A DNA stretch of 64,000 bases from Emticicia soli (GTDB lineage Bacteria > Bacteroidota > Bacteroidia > Cytophagales > Spirosomataceae), in assembly GCF_037860775.1 (NCBI RefSeq), contig NZ_JBBEWC010000014.1:1-64000 (forward strand), read 5' to 3'. Below, piece by piece: positions 36,020 through 44,881 of this stretch. Each line of letters starts with the position of its first letter. Position 1 is the first letter of the stretch. The notes beneath the pieces were generated by a model. It worked only from the letters and a program-made list of their open reading frames with translations. It was not told the DNA's origin and did not search any database. Position numbers and translations under genes: made by a program.

Positions 36020-38104
36020 ATGAAGCATCTAACACTCAATATATTACTTTTAAATTTAATAATCTGGGCATCTTTTGGTCAGGTAACGCCACCTGAGTCT
36101 TTTGGCCCCATACCCAGCGCAAACCAGTTAAGGTGGCAGAAAATGGAATATTATGCTTTTATCCATTTTTCTATAAACACTTATACCGATATGGCCTGGG
36201 GTTTTGGTAATGAAGACCCTACTTTGTTTAATCCAACAAAACTAGACTGCAGACAGTGGGCCAGAATCTGTAAAGAGGCAGGAATGAAAGGCATTATATT
36301 CACAGCCAAGCATCACAGCGGGTTTTGCTTATGGCCTTCAAAGTACACCGATTACTCTATAAAAAATTCGCCTTGGAAAAATGGCAAGGGCGATATAGTA
36401 AAAGAGATGGCTGATGCCTGTAAAGAATATGGGCTTAAATTCGGAGTTTATCTATCGCCTTGGGACAGAAATCACCCAGACTATGGCAAGCCTGAATACA
36501 TTACTTACTTCCGTAATCAGCTAGAGGAACTTTTGACAAACTATGGAGAAGTTTTTGAAATATGGTTTGATGGTGCCAATGGAGGCTCAGGCTATTATGG
36601 TGGCGCAAACGAAACACGTAAAATAGATGCCAAGACTTATTATGATTGGCCTAATACCTATAGCTTGGTGCGTAAACTTCAACCTAAAATTGTTATCTGG
36701 AATGATGGTGGTGATAGAGCAGACCTGCGATGGGTGGGTACAGAAGCAGGATATGTAGGAGAAACAAACTGGAGCTTATTGAATGCAACGGAAGATGTAC
36801 CCGAAGAAATGTTACGCCATGGCTTGGAAAATGGAGATACATGGGTGCCTGGAGAAGTAAACACCTCTATTCGCCCCGAGTGGTTTTATCATGAGCGAGA
36901 AGATAGACTGGTAAAAACTTTACCACAATTAGTGGATACTTATTATAACTCAATAGGGCGTAATGCAACCTTACTTCTCAATTTTCCTATTATGCCTAAT
37001 GGGTTAATTCATCAAAAAGATGAGAAAGCAGTACAGGCTTTTGCTAAGGCTATCAAAGAAGCGTTTGCTGTAAATCTTGCCAAAGGTGCGCGTATTACTG
37101 CATCAAATGTTCGGGGCAAAAGTCAGGCGTTTGGCGCACAGAAAGCTATTGATGCCGACAAAGAAAATTATTGGGCTACTGACGATTCGGTTAGAAAAGC
37201 CTCACTTACACTTTCTTTGGATAAACCTACTTCTTTTAACCGCTTTCTGGTACAGGAGCCTATCTATTTAGGGCAACGTGTTAAATCATTTAGTGTAGAA
37301 GCTATGGTAGATGGAAATTGGAAAGAAATTGCCAAAGAAACCACTATTGGCTATAAACGTATTCTTCGATTTCCATTAATTAAGGCTACTCAGGTAAGAT
37401 TAAACATTCTTGATGCTAAAAGCAATCCTTTAATATCGAATCTTGAAATTTATAAAGCGCCGATAATACTTACTCCGCCTACCATCACACGTGACCAGTC
37501 AGGAGATATACACATTAAAGCAGGAGATTCCGAATCAGAGGTGTATTATACGCTTAATGAAATCATGCCGGGGCCACATACAGGTAAATATAAATCTCCA
37601 GTCAAAACCAGCGAAGGGAAAGTAACGGTAAAAGCGATTACTTATAATCCTTTTACAAAACAGACAAGTATAGCCAGTGAAGAAAAGTTTGATATTGCCC
37701 GCAAAAACTGGAAAATAATAAATACTGATAACCAAGCGGCCTATCAGGTTTTAGATGGAAATTCTTCTACCTCGTGGCATCAGAGTAAAAGCCAGGGGAT
37801 ACCCACAGAGTTGATAATAGACTTGGGTAAAGAGGAGAGTCTGGTGGGTTTCAGGTACCTGCCTGACCAGAATTGGTGGGCTGATGGCAGCATAATTACG
37901 CACTATCAGTTTGAGGTTTCAGCAGATAATAAAGTATGGAAAATAGTAAGCGAAGGAGAGTTTTCGAACATAAAGAATAATCCTTTCTGGCAAAACAAAA
38001 CTTTTGAAACTGTGCAAGCAAGATTTATAAAGTTACGGGCTTTGAAAAACATAAAGGAGGGGTCAGCCCCGGGTTATGCAGAAGTAGACATTATTACTAA
38101 ATAA
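36020..38104 (+). CDS. GH29 alpha-L-fucosidase with F5/8-type C-terminal domains
   Basis: The 694-residue enzyme has a signal peptide ending ASFGQ. The catalytic barrel shows FTAKHHSGFCLWPS (residues 94-107), YLSPWDRNHPDYG and EVFEIWFDGANGG with nucleophile Asp184. After residue 345 come an F5/8-type (CBM32-like) domain, a chitobiase-like linker domain near 490-555, and a second F5/8-type domain to the end. It releases alpha-linked L-fucose or a related L-sugar by retention. A second L-fucose/L-galactose-active enzyme next to GH95 suggests this residue is a real part of the target glycan. Confidence 0.9.
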   Translation: MKHLTLNILLLNLIIWASFGQVTPPESFGPIPSANQLRWQKMEYYAFIHFSINTYTDMAWGFGNEDPTLFNPTKLDCRQWARICKEAGMKGIIFTAKHHSGFCLWPSKYTDYSIKNSPWKNGKGDIVKEMADACKEYGLKFGVYLSPWDRNHPDYGKPEYITYFRNQLEELLTNYGEVFEIWFDGANGGSGYYGGANETRKIDAKTYYDWPNTYSLVRKLQPKIVIWNDGGDRADLRWVGTEAGYVGETNWSLLNATEDVPEEMLRHGLENGDTWVPGEVNTSIRPEWFYHEREDRLVKTLPQLVDTYYNSIGRNATLLLNFPIMPNGLIHQKDEKAVQAFAKAIKEAFAVNLAKGARITASNVRGKSQAFGAQKAIDADKENYWATDDSVRKASLTLSLDKPTSFNRFLVQEPIYLGQRVKSFSVEAMVDGNWKEIAKETTIGYKRILRFPLIKATQVRLNILDAKSNPLISNLEIYKAPIILTPPTITRDQSGDIHIKAGDSESEVYYTLNEIMPGPHTGKYKSPVKTSEGKVTVKAITYNPFTKQTSIASEEKFDIARKNWKIINTDNQAAYQVLDGNSSTSWHQSKSQGIPTELIIDLGKEESLVGFRYLPDQNWWADGSIITHYQFEVSADNKVWKIVSEGEFSNIKNNPFWQNKTFETVQARFIKLRALKNIKEGSAPGYAEVDIITK

Positions 38105-38112
38105 AAATTCTG

Positions 38113-39234
38113 ATGCTTACTATACACAAAAAACTTATCGTCGTTTTGTTATTATTCTCTGGTTTTGCAGGTAAGGCACAGCCTAACCCAAGGCCAGTAG
38201 TTGTTTCGCCGGAAGTGCATTCCGACAACACAGTTACTTTTCGTTTATATGCTCCTTTAGCTAAAGAAGTAAAACTGAATACCCAGTTTGAGAAAAAACC
38301 TTTGGTTATGAGTAAAGACGAACAAGGAGTATGGAGCGTTACCTCAGCACCCGCAAAACCTGATATGTACCCTTATGCTTTCAATGTAGATGGTTTACAA
38401 GTAGCTGACCCTAGTAATTCGGCTGTTTTTCCGAATGAAGGATTTCAGAACAGCCTTGTAGAAATCACAGGTAGTTCGCCTCTGATTCATACAATTCAGA
38501 ATGTAGCACATGGTACTGTCTCTTATCGTTACTATCAGTCTCCCGAGCTAGGTATGAGAGCGGTTGTGGTATATACGCCTCCTGGCTATGAGGCAAACAC
38601 CAAGAGCAATTATCCTGTGCTTTATTTGTTGCATGGCACTACAGATACCGAAGAGACCTGGACCAAAGTAGGGCGTGCAAATATTATTCTCGATAACCTG
38701 ATTGCAGAAGGAAAGGCTAAACCAATGATTATAGTAATGCCCTACGGTAGAGCCTATCCCGTAATTAGTAAATCGTCGGGAAGTTTGAGAAACTGGGATA
38801 ACTTGCAGGAGTTTAAAAAAGATTTTTTCAATAATCTGATGCCTTTTATTGAGAAGAACTACCGAACGATAAAAGACAAAAACGGACGGGCTATTGCGGG
38901 TTTTTCGGGCGGTGGTGGCACTACTTTGTATTTTGGATTAAACAATACAGATAAGTTTGGATATGTATGTGGCTTTGCGCCTGGAATGCTGAAAAATGAG
39001 TTTGACAGAAACAACGAGGTAGCGTTTAAAAATCCTGAACTTGTAAATAAAAACCTCAAGTTGTTCTGGATAGGTGTGGGTAAAGAAGATGGGCTATATG
39101 GTGTAAATCAAGAGTTTATGCAGGTGCTTGACCAGAAGAAAATAAAGTATGAAAGCCTTATATCAGAAGGCGGCCATACCTGGATGAACTGCAAGCTATA
39201 CCTATCTACCATTGCACAAAAATTATTCAAATAA
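38113..39234 (+). CDS. CE1-family esterase with N-terminal E-set domain (1 of 5)
   Basis: The 373-residue secreted esterase has a signal peptide ending GKAQ. Residues 25-115 form a CBM48-like E-set domain (VTFRLYAPLAKEVKL). The CE1 alpha/beta-hydrolase follows with YLLHGTTDTEETW, elbow GFSGGGG (Ser265), acidic residue near GKEDG (about 326) and GGHTWMN (His355). CE1 enzymes of this layout are feruloyl or acetylxylan esterases. It starts a run of five related genes on the same strand with very short spacers; 9 bases separate it from the GH29 stop. Confidence 0.9.
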   Translation: MLTIHKKLIVVLLLFSGFAGKAQPNPRPVVVSPEVHSDNTVTFRLYAPLAKEVKLNTQFEKKPLVMSKDEQGVWSVTSAPAKPDMYPYAFNVDGLQVADPSNSAVFPNEGFQNSLVEITGSSPLIHTIQNVAHGTVSYRYYQSPELGMRAVVVYTPPGYEANTKSNYPVLYLLHGTTDTEETWTKVGRANIILDNLIAEGKAKPMIIVMPYGRAYPVISKSSGSLRNWDNLQEFKKDFFNNLMPFIEKNYRTIKDKNGRAIAGFSGGGGTTLYFGLNNTDKFGYVCGFAPGMLKNEFDRNNEVAFKNPELVNKNLKLFWIGVGKEDGLYGVNQEFMQVLDQKKIKYESLISEGGHTWMNCKLYLSTIAQKLFK

Positions 39235-39269
39235 GTAAACTATTCTTGCATTTAACCAAAACCACAAAT

Positions 39270-40445
39270 ATGAAAACTAAAACAAATTTTTGCCGTTTTG
39301 TGCGCTATATAATGCTGGTGCTGCCAGTTATGGCAATAGCTAATATTGCCTGGAGCCAGCCGCCAAGAGGCCCTTTAGTTATTTCTCCACAAATAAATGC
39401 CGATAAGTCGGTAACGTTTCGGTATCTGGCACCAATAGCAAATGAGGTAAAATTGAGTGGGCAGTTTTTAAAAGCACCTGTTGCCATGACAAAAGATGCT
39501 CAGGGTATCTGGAGTGTAACTACTGAGCCTATTAAACCTGATATTTATCCATATAACTTTCAGGTAGATGGTATCGGGGTAATGGATCCGGCTAATGTAG
39601 CTTTTTTCCCGAACGAGCGTTTTAAAGCTAGCCTTGTTGAAATCCCTGCCGATGTTCCTTCGGTATACTCATTAAGAGATGTGCCTCATGGTACAATCAG
39701 TTACGAGTATTACCCTTCTGTAGAAGGCTCAACCGGAACCTTAGTTGTGTATACTCCCCCTGGCTATACTAAAGAAAAAGCAAAAAAGTATCCTGTTTTT
39801 TATCTGATCAGCGGTACAACCGATACAGAAGAAACATTTTACAAAGTAGGTAAAACCAATTTTATACTGGATAACCTTATTGCTGATGGTAAAGCCAAAC
39901 CCATGATCGTTGTGATGCCTTATGGAAATCCGGCTGCCCGTATTGCTGAACAAAAGGGTTTATCTAAACCTGCCGACATCATGAATCGCGACAGCGAAGA
40001 TGCAGTAAAAAGAGCCAAGTTTTTTGAGATAGATTTAATTACAAATATTATCCCTTATATCGAAAAAAACTATCGTACGCTTAATACCCGTGAGAATAGA
40101 GCTATTGCTGGCTTTTCGAGGGGTGGAGGACAAACTCTGAGAGCTGCTTTTAACAACATGGATAAATTTGCCTGGGTATGTAGTTATGCTTCATATATAT
40201 CGCCTGCCGAAATGGATAGAATATTCAGTCATATTACAACTAATGCAGAGCAAACTAATAAACAACTAAAGCTGCTATGGTCGGGTATTGGCACTGAAGA
40301 TTTCTTATACAAAGGTACTGTTGAGTTTGAAGAGTACCTTAAAGCTAAAAAGGTAAACTTTAAAAGCTATGTAACTGACGGCGGCCACACCTGGATGAAC
40401 GTGAAGAAATACATGAGCGAAACCTTGCCCTTATTGTTTCAATAA
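39270..40445 (+). CDS. CE1-family esterase with N-terminal E-set domain (2 of 5)
   Basis: The best start is ATG 39270 (MKTKTNFCRF), 391 residues; an upstream in-frame TTG/ATG at 39246 is less likely. A signal peptide ends near AWSQ. The E-set domain carries VTFRYLAPIANEVKL. The esterase shows YLISGTTDTEETFY, where the usual histidine of the HG dipeptide is replaced by serine, elbow GFSRGGGQ and GGHTWMN. The HG-to-SG change affects the oxyanion region and may alter activity; the Ser-Asp-His residues themselves remain. Confidence 0.88.
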   Translation: MKTKTNFCRFVRYIMLVLPVMAIANIAWSQPPRGPLVISPQINADKSVTFRYLAPIANEVKLSGQFLKAPVAMTKDAQGIWSVTTEPIKPDIYPYNFQVDGIGVMDPANVAFFPNERFKASLVEIPADVPSVYSLRDVPHGTISYEYYPSVEGSTGTLVVYTPPGYTKEKAKKYPVFYLISGTTDTEETFYKVGKTNFILDNLIADGKAKPMIVVMPYGNPAARIAEQKGLSKPADIMNRDSEDAVKRAKFFEIDLITNIIPYIEKNYRTLNTRENRAIAGFSRGGGQTLRAAFNNMDKFAWVCSYASYISPAEMDRIFSHITTNAEQTNKQLKLLWSGIGTEDFLYKGTVEFEEYLKAKKVNFKSYVTDGGHTWMNVKKYMSETLPLLFQ

Positions 40446-40459
40446 ACCTCTAATAATCA

Positions 40460-40607
40460 ATGAAAAGCTATGCTGTGTTTAAGTTAATTATCTTTTTTAG
40501 TACTTGGCTTGTAGAAAATACTTCAGCGCAAAGCAGTGCCAGAAAGAATTAAGGCTTTAATTATAGATGGCTTTAGTAATCATGATTGGAAACATTTTAA
40601 CCAATAA
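40460..40607 (+). pseudogene. Vestige of a secreted ThuA-like gene
   Basis: ATG at 40460 opens a 30-codon frame that looks like a signal peptide (MKSYAVFKLIIFFSTWLVEN, then TSAQ) and stops at 40550. In the next frame, from 40536, PERIKALIIDGFSNHDWKHF continues to TAA at 40605. That segment matches the start of ThuA-like (trehalose-utilization-type) domains, which begin with an IDGFSNHDW-type strand and loop. Joining the frames gives the first about 50 residues of an exported ThuA-like protein; the rest is deleted, and the next esterase starts three bases later. It is a dead gene fragment between two CE1 genes. Confidence 0.6.
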
Positions 40608-40610
40608 ACT

Positions 40611-41690
40611 ATGAAAACAATTACCAATGGTTTCCTGATATTGTTTCTTTTTAGCACATGTCTTTTTGCTCAGCAAAGGCCACCTGCTATTAGCTCACCA
40701 GACGTCAATGCCGACAATAGTGTAACTTTTAGATATTTTTCTAAAAAAGCGCAAAAAGTAACACTATCAGGCGAGTTTCTGAAAGCACCTGTATCAATGA
40801 CAAAAGATACATCAGGGATTTGGTCTGTCACTATCCCGAACATCACACCAGATATTTATCCTTATAGTTTTTATGTAGATAGTGTTCAGATAGCGGACCC
40901 CAACAATACATTCATTTTTGCGAATGAACGTTTCAAACGCAGTATTGTAGATGTACAAGGCAAAACCCCTCTGGTACATTCATTACAAAATGTGCCTCAT
41001 GGCAAAATTCATTATCAGTATTACAATTCTAAAACTTTAGGGCGCACACGTGACCTGCTGGTATATACCCCCCCAAATTTTGATGCCAGCGGTAAAACAA
41101 AATATCCGGTACTTTATCTGATTCATGGAGGTTCTGATACGCAGGAAACCTGGACAAAGGTAGGTCGGGCAAATCTGATTGCTGATAACCTTATTGCACA
41201 AGGTAAAGCTACACCTATGATTATTGTAATGCCTTATGGCAATGTTCGCCCAAGTCCGATGCCTGATTTTACCAAAGAAGTTATAAACGATATTATTCCG
41301 TTTATAGAAGCAAATTATCCGGTAAAAACAGATAGTAAAAATCGTGCAGTAGCTGGTTTTTCGGTTGGCGGTGGCCAGACACTTAATATAGGTTTTACCA
41401 ATACCGATAAGTTTGGCTATATATGTTCTTATGCACCATATACAGCTACCGAAGAATTTAAGAAGAATTTTACTGATTGGAATCCCGATGCCAATCTGAT
41501 AAATAAGCAGGTTAAGTTATTTACTATCAGTGTAGGTACTGACGATTTTCTTTATGAAAGTGTAAAACAAAACATTGCTATGTTTCAGGAAAAGAAAATT
41601 AAAGTTGAGCCTCTCATTGTATCGGGTGGCCACACTTGGATGAACTGCAAGTTATTTCTGGCAAATTCGCTTCAAAAAATTTTCAAGTAA
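40611..41690 (+). CDS. CE1-family esterase with N-terminal E-set domain (3 of 5)
   Basis: The 359-residue secreted esterase has a signal peptide ending LFAQ, an E-set domain (VTFRYFSKKAQKVTLSG) and a CE1 domain with YLIHGGSDTQETW, elbow GFSVGGGQ, acidic residue near GTDDF and GGHTWMN. It is closest in layout to copies 1 and 2, so recent duplication is likely, with divergence in the loop after VMPYGN, which is shorter here. It lies just after the ThuA vestige. Confidence 0.9.
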   Translation: MKTITNGFLILFLFSTCLFAQQRPPAISSPDVNADNSVTFRYFSKKAQKVTLSGEFLKAPVSMTKDTSGIWSVTIPNITPDIYPYSFYVDSVQIADPNNTFIFANERFKRSIVDVQGKTPLVHSLQNVPHGKIHYQYYNSKTLGRTRDLLVYTPPNFDASGKTKYPVLYLIHGGSDTQETWTKVGRANLIADNLIAQGKATPMIIVMPYGNVRPSPMPDFTKEVINDIIPFIEANYPVKTDSKNRAVAGFSVGGGQTLNIGFTNTDKFGYICSYAPYTATEEFKKNFTDWNPDANLINKQVKLFTISVGTDDFLYESVKQNIAMFQEKKIKVEPLIVSGGHTWMNCKLFLANSLQKIFK

Positions 41691-41704
41691 AATAAAAATA
41701 AATT

Positions 41705-42829
41705 ATGATGAAAAATAAACTTTTTAAAATCACACTTTTTACTGCAATGTTGGGTGGTGCTTGCGTGGGTCAGGCACAGCAAACCAATGTAACTGAAGAT
41801 TTTAAGCCTTCTTCGTTGAACCAGCCCGGACAAGAGTATCCGATGGTAAATTCGCAAGGTTATGCTCGGTTTAAAATAGTAGCACCCGCTGCCGATAGTG
41901 TAAGGGTAAGTTTGGGCCTTGGCGGTAAAGGCGGCACAAAATTGAGTAAGGCAGAAGACGGCACTTGGATGGGTACTACCGAAGGACCAATGGACGAAGG
42001 GTTCCATTATTACAATGTAAGAATTGACGGTGGTAAATTTAATGACCCCGGCACATTGAACTACTATGGCTCGGTACGTTGGGAGAGTGGTATCGAAATT
42101 CCTGCCCATGACCAAGACTTCTATGCATTAAAGAATGTGCCTCATGGACATGTACAACAAGTGCTTTTCCCTTCGCCAAGCACCAACACCTCAAGAAGAG
42201 CATTTGTATATACGCCTCCGGGGTACGAGAAAGATTCAAAAACAAAGTATCCGGTTTTGTATTTACAACATGGCTGGGGCGAAGATGAAACAGCATGGAG
42301 TAACCAAGGTCGTGCTAACCTTATTATGGACAACTTAATTGCTGATGGTAAAATTAAGCCATTTATTATTGTAATGACCTACGGTATGACCAACGAGGTA
42401 AAATTTGGAGGTTTACGTAATTTTAAAATTGAGCCTTTTCAGACTGTACTTATTAATGAGTTGATTCCGTATGTTGATACCAATTTCCGTACACTAGCTA
42501 ATCGGGAGAATCGTGCAATGGCAGGTCTATCGATGGGAGGGATGGAAACAAAAACAATCACGCTTAATAATCCGGATGTGTTTGCTTATTATGGTTTGTT
42601 GAGTGGTGGTATCTATGAACCTGCTGACATCAAAGATAAATCTAAAGTAAAGCTTGTGTTTCTGAGCTGTGGTAGCAAAGAGCGCCCTGATGCTGTGAAA
42701 AAAGCAGCAGAAGCATTGAAAAACGCTGGTTTCAATGCGGTATCTTATATTTCGGAAGGCACTGCACACGAATTTCAAACCTGGCGACGTAGCCTTTATC
42801 AATTAGCGCCACTACTCTTTAAAAAGTAA
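41705..42829 (+). CDS. CE1-family esterase with N-terminal E-set domain (4 of 5)
   Basis: The 374-residue secreted esterase has a signal peptide ending GQAQ. Its E-set domain differs from copies 1-3 (ARFKIVAPAADSVRVSLG) and the elbow is GLSMGGME, the form found in feruloyl esterases of the XynZ/Fae group. The terminal histidine is in SEGTAHEFQTWRR rather than GGHTWMN. It therefore belongs to a second CE1 subgroup within the array. A short AAGTGTT/AACACTT hairpin lies in the following spacer. Confidence 0.9.
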   Translation: MMKNKLFKITLFTAMLGGACVGQAQQTNVTEDFKPSSLNQPGQEYPMVNSQGYARFKIVAPAADSVRVSLGLGGKGGTKLSKAEDGTWMGTTEGPMDEGFHYYNVRIDGGKFNDPGTLNYYGSVRWESGIEIPAHDQDFYALKNVPHGHVQQVLFPSPSTNTSRRAFVYTPPGYEKDSKTKYPVLYLQHGWGEDETAWSNQGRANLIMDNLIADGKIKPFIIVMTYGMTNEVKFGGLRNFKIEPFQTVLINELIPYVDTNFRTLANRENRAMAGLSMGGMETKTITLNNPDVFAYYGLLSGGIYEPADIKDKSKVKLVFLSCGSKERPDAVKKAAEALKNAGFNAVSYISEGTAHEFQTWRRSLYQLAPLLFKK

Positions 42830-42902
42830 ATAAGTGTTCAGAAACACTTACAAGTAGGTAACTTTGGAAATAAAACTGGATTGAGCTAAATTATTATTAA
42901 GT

Positions 42903-44825
42903 ATGAAAAAAATATTATCAATCATAGGATTTTTGGGTATTATGATTTCTTCATTTGCTCAGAATTTCGAAAAAGAAGCACCAAAAGGGTTTGACAAAGA
43001 GCGTGCAGGAATTGCCAAAGGCAAGCTAGATACGATTAAATACGAATCTAAAACCGTTGGTGCAAACCGCAAAGCATTAGTTTATACCCCACCAGGTTTT
43101 GATAAAAAGAAAAAGTATCCGGTACTTTATCTGTTGCATGGCATAGGTGGTGACGAAAAAGAATGGTTAAACGGAGGCAATCCTCCTGTGATTCTGGATA
43201 ACCTCTATGCCGAAGGCAAACTACAACCTATGATTGTAGTAATGCCTAACGGAAGAGCTATGAAAAACGACCGCGCAGTAGGTAATATATTCGACAAGGA
43301 AAAAGTAGAGGCTTTTGCAACTTTTGAAAAAGATTTATTAAATGATCTTATTCCGTTTATAGAAAAAAAATACCCTACACTTACTGACCGTGAAAACCGT
43401 GCCATTGCAGGGCTTTCGATGGGAGGGGGGCAGTCGCTCAATTTTGGTTTGGGGAATCTGGATAAATTTGCTTGGGTAGGTGGTTTTTCGTCAGCTCCTA
43501 ACACAAAACGCCCCGAGGAACTAGTTCCTAATGCTGAGGAAGCTAAGAAAAAACTTAAGCTTCTCTGGATTTCATGCGGCGACGCCGACGGCCTTATTAC
43601 TTTCAGCAAACGTACTCACGATTACCTGTACGAAAAAGAGGTACCACATATTTACTATATTGAGCCGGGTGTGCATGATTTTAAAGTCTGGAAAAATGGG
43701 CTTTATATGTTTTCACAGTTTTTGTTTAAGCCAATAAGTACTAAAGACTTTACAAAGTATTCTGTGTTAGGAACACCCGCCGCAACTAATATCAGAAATG
43801 CCAAGTACCCACAGATTTTACCTGATAACCGTGTGGTATTCAGAGTAAAAGCCCCAGAAGCGCAAAAGGTACAGATTGATTTGGGTAAAAAGTATGATAT
43901 GGTAAAAGACACAAGTGGTTTCTGGATGGTTACCACCGATTCTATCAGCCGTGGCTTTCATTATTATTCTTTATTAATAGATGGCGTGGCAGTTGCCGAC
44001 CCTTCAAGTGAAAGTTTCTATGGTATGGGGCGAATGGCAAGTGGAATTGAAATTCCGTACAAAGAGGGTGGATTTTATGCTTTGAAAGATGTGCCACATG
44101 GCGATATTCGTATAAAAAAATACTTTTCGAAGGCTTCAAATTCATGGCGTGAAATGTATATTTACACCCCACCAGGATATGATGCCAGTGCCGATAAATA
44201 CCCTGTATTGTATTTATTGCATGGAGGCGGCGAAGACCATAGGGGCTGGGCTACACAAGGTAAAACAGATTTGATTTTAGATAACCTGATTGCTGATAAT
44301 AAGGCTAAACCAATGCTGATTGTAATGATGGATGGCAATATAGGCATGGGTGGAGGTATAGCAGGTTTTGGAGAAAATGCACTGAAAGCTTTTGAAAACG
44401 AGTTAAAAAATGCAGTAATCCCTTTTGTAGAATCAAATTATCGGGTTTTAACTGATGGTAAAAATCGTGCTTTAGCAGGGCTCTCTATGGGAGGTTTACA
44501 AACACTTCATGCCGGTGTGCGTAATACCGATATGTTTAATTATCTCGGAGTTTTCAGTTCAGGCTGGTGGGCTAATAATACGAAACTGTCAGACCCACAA
44601 TATGAATTTATGAAAACTAATAGCGATAAAATAAACTCTAATCTTAAAGAGTTCTGGATTTCGCAAGGAGGTAAAGAAGATATTGCCCATGCTAATGGTC
44701 AGATTATGATGAAAAAATTTGATGAAATGGGCGTCAAGTATAAATACAGCGAATATGCAGGAGGGCATACCTGGCCTGTCTGGCGACATGATTTGATGAT
44801 GTTTGCGCAGTTATTATTTAAATAG
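42903..44825 (+). CDS. Double CE1 esterase: two catalytic domains in one chain (5 of 5)
   Basis: The 640-residue protein has a signal peptide ending SSFAQ. Residues 25-280 are a first CE1 domain with LLHGIGGDEKEW, elbow GLSMGGGQS and EPGVHDFKVW. Residues 300-380 are an E-set domain (VVFRVKAPEAQKVQIDLG). Residues 385-640 are a second CE1 domain with LLHGGGEDHRGW, elbow GLSMGGLQT and GGHTWPVW. Both active sites look complete. The layout CE1-Eset-CE1 suggests fusion of a lone CE1 gene with an Eset-CE1 gene like copy 4. It may release two kinds of ester, such as ferulate and acetate, or increase avidity. Confidence 0.9.
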   Translation: MKKILSIIGFLGIMISSFAQNFEKEAPKGFDKERAGIAKGKLDTIKYESKTVGANRKALVYTPPGFDKKKKYPVLYLLHGIGGDEKEWLNGGNPPVILDNLYAEGKLQPMIVVMPNGRAMKNDRAVGNIFDKEKVEAFATFEKDLLNDLIPFIEKKYPTLTDRENRAIAGLSMGGGQSLNFGLGNLDKFAWVGGFSSAPNTKRPEELVPNAEEAKKKLKLLWISCGDADGLITFSKRTHDYLYEKEVPHIYYIEPGVHDFKVWKNGLYMFSQFLFKPISTKDFTKYSVLGTPAATNIRNAKYPQILPDNRVVFRVKAPEAQKVQIDLGKKYDMVKDTSGFWMVTTDSISRGFHYYSLLIDGVAVADPSSESFYGMGRMASGIEIPYKEGGFYALKDVPHGDIRIKKYFSKASNSWREMYIYTPPGYDASADKYPVLYLLHGGGEDHRGWATQGKTDLILDNLIADNKAKPMLIVMMDGNIGMGGGIAGFGENALKAFENELKNAVIPFVESNYRVLTDGKNRALAGLSMGGLQTLHAGVRNTDMFNYLGVFSSGWWANNTKLSDPQYEFMKTNSDKINSNLKEFWISQGGKEDIAHANGQIMMKKFDEMGVKYKYSEYAGGHTWPVWRHDLMMFAQLLFK

Positions 44826-44881
44826 AAAATGTTGAATGCTATATGCCAATCAGCATGAAATGTTTCTAAAATTTAGTATTA

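Noticed and set aside
42832..42849. AAGTGTT/AACACTT hairpin resembling an AraR box
   Set aside because: The spacing between GTGT and ACAC is six, not seven, and the outer bases differ; it lies inside the operon without promoter signals.
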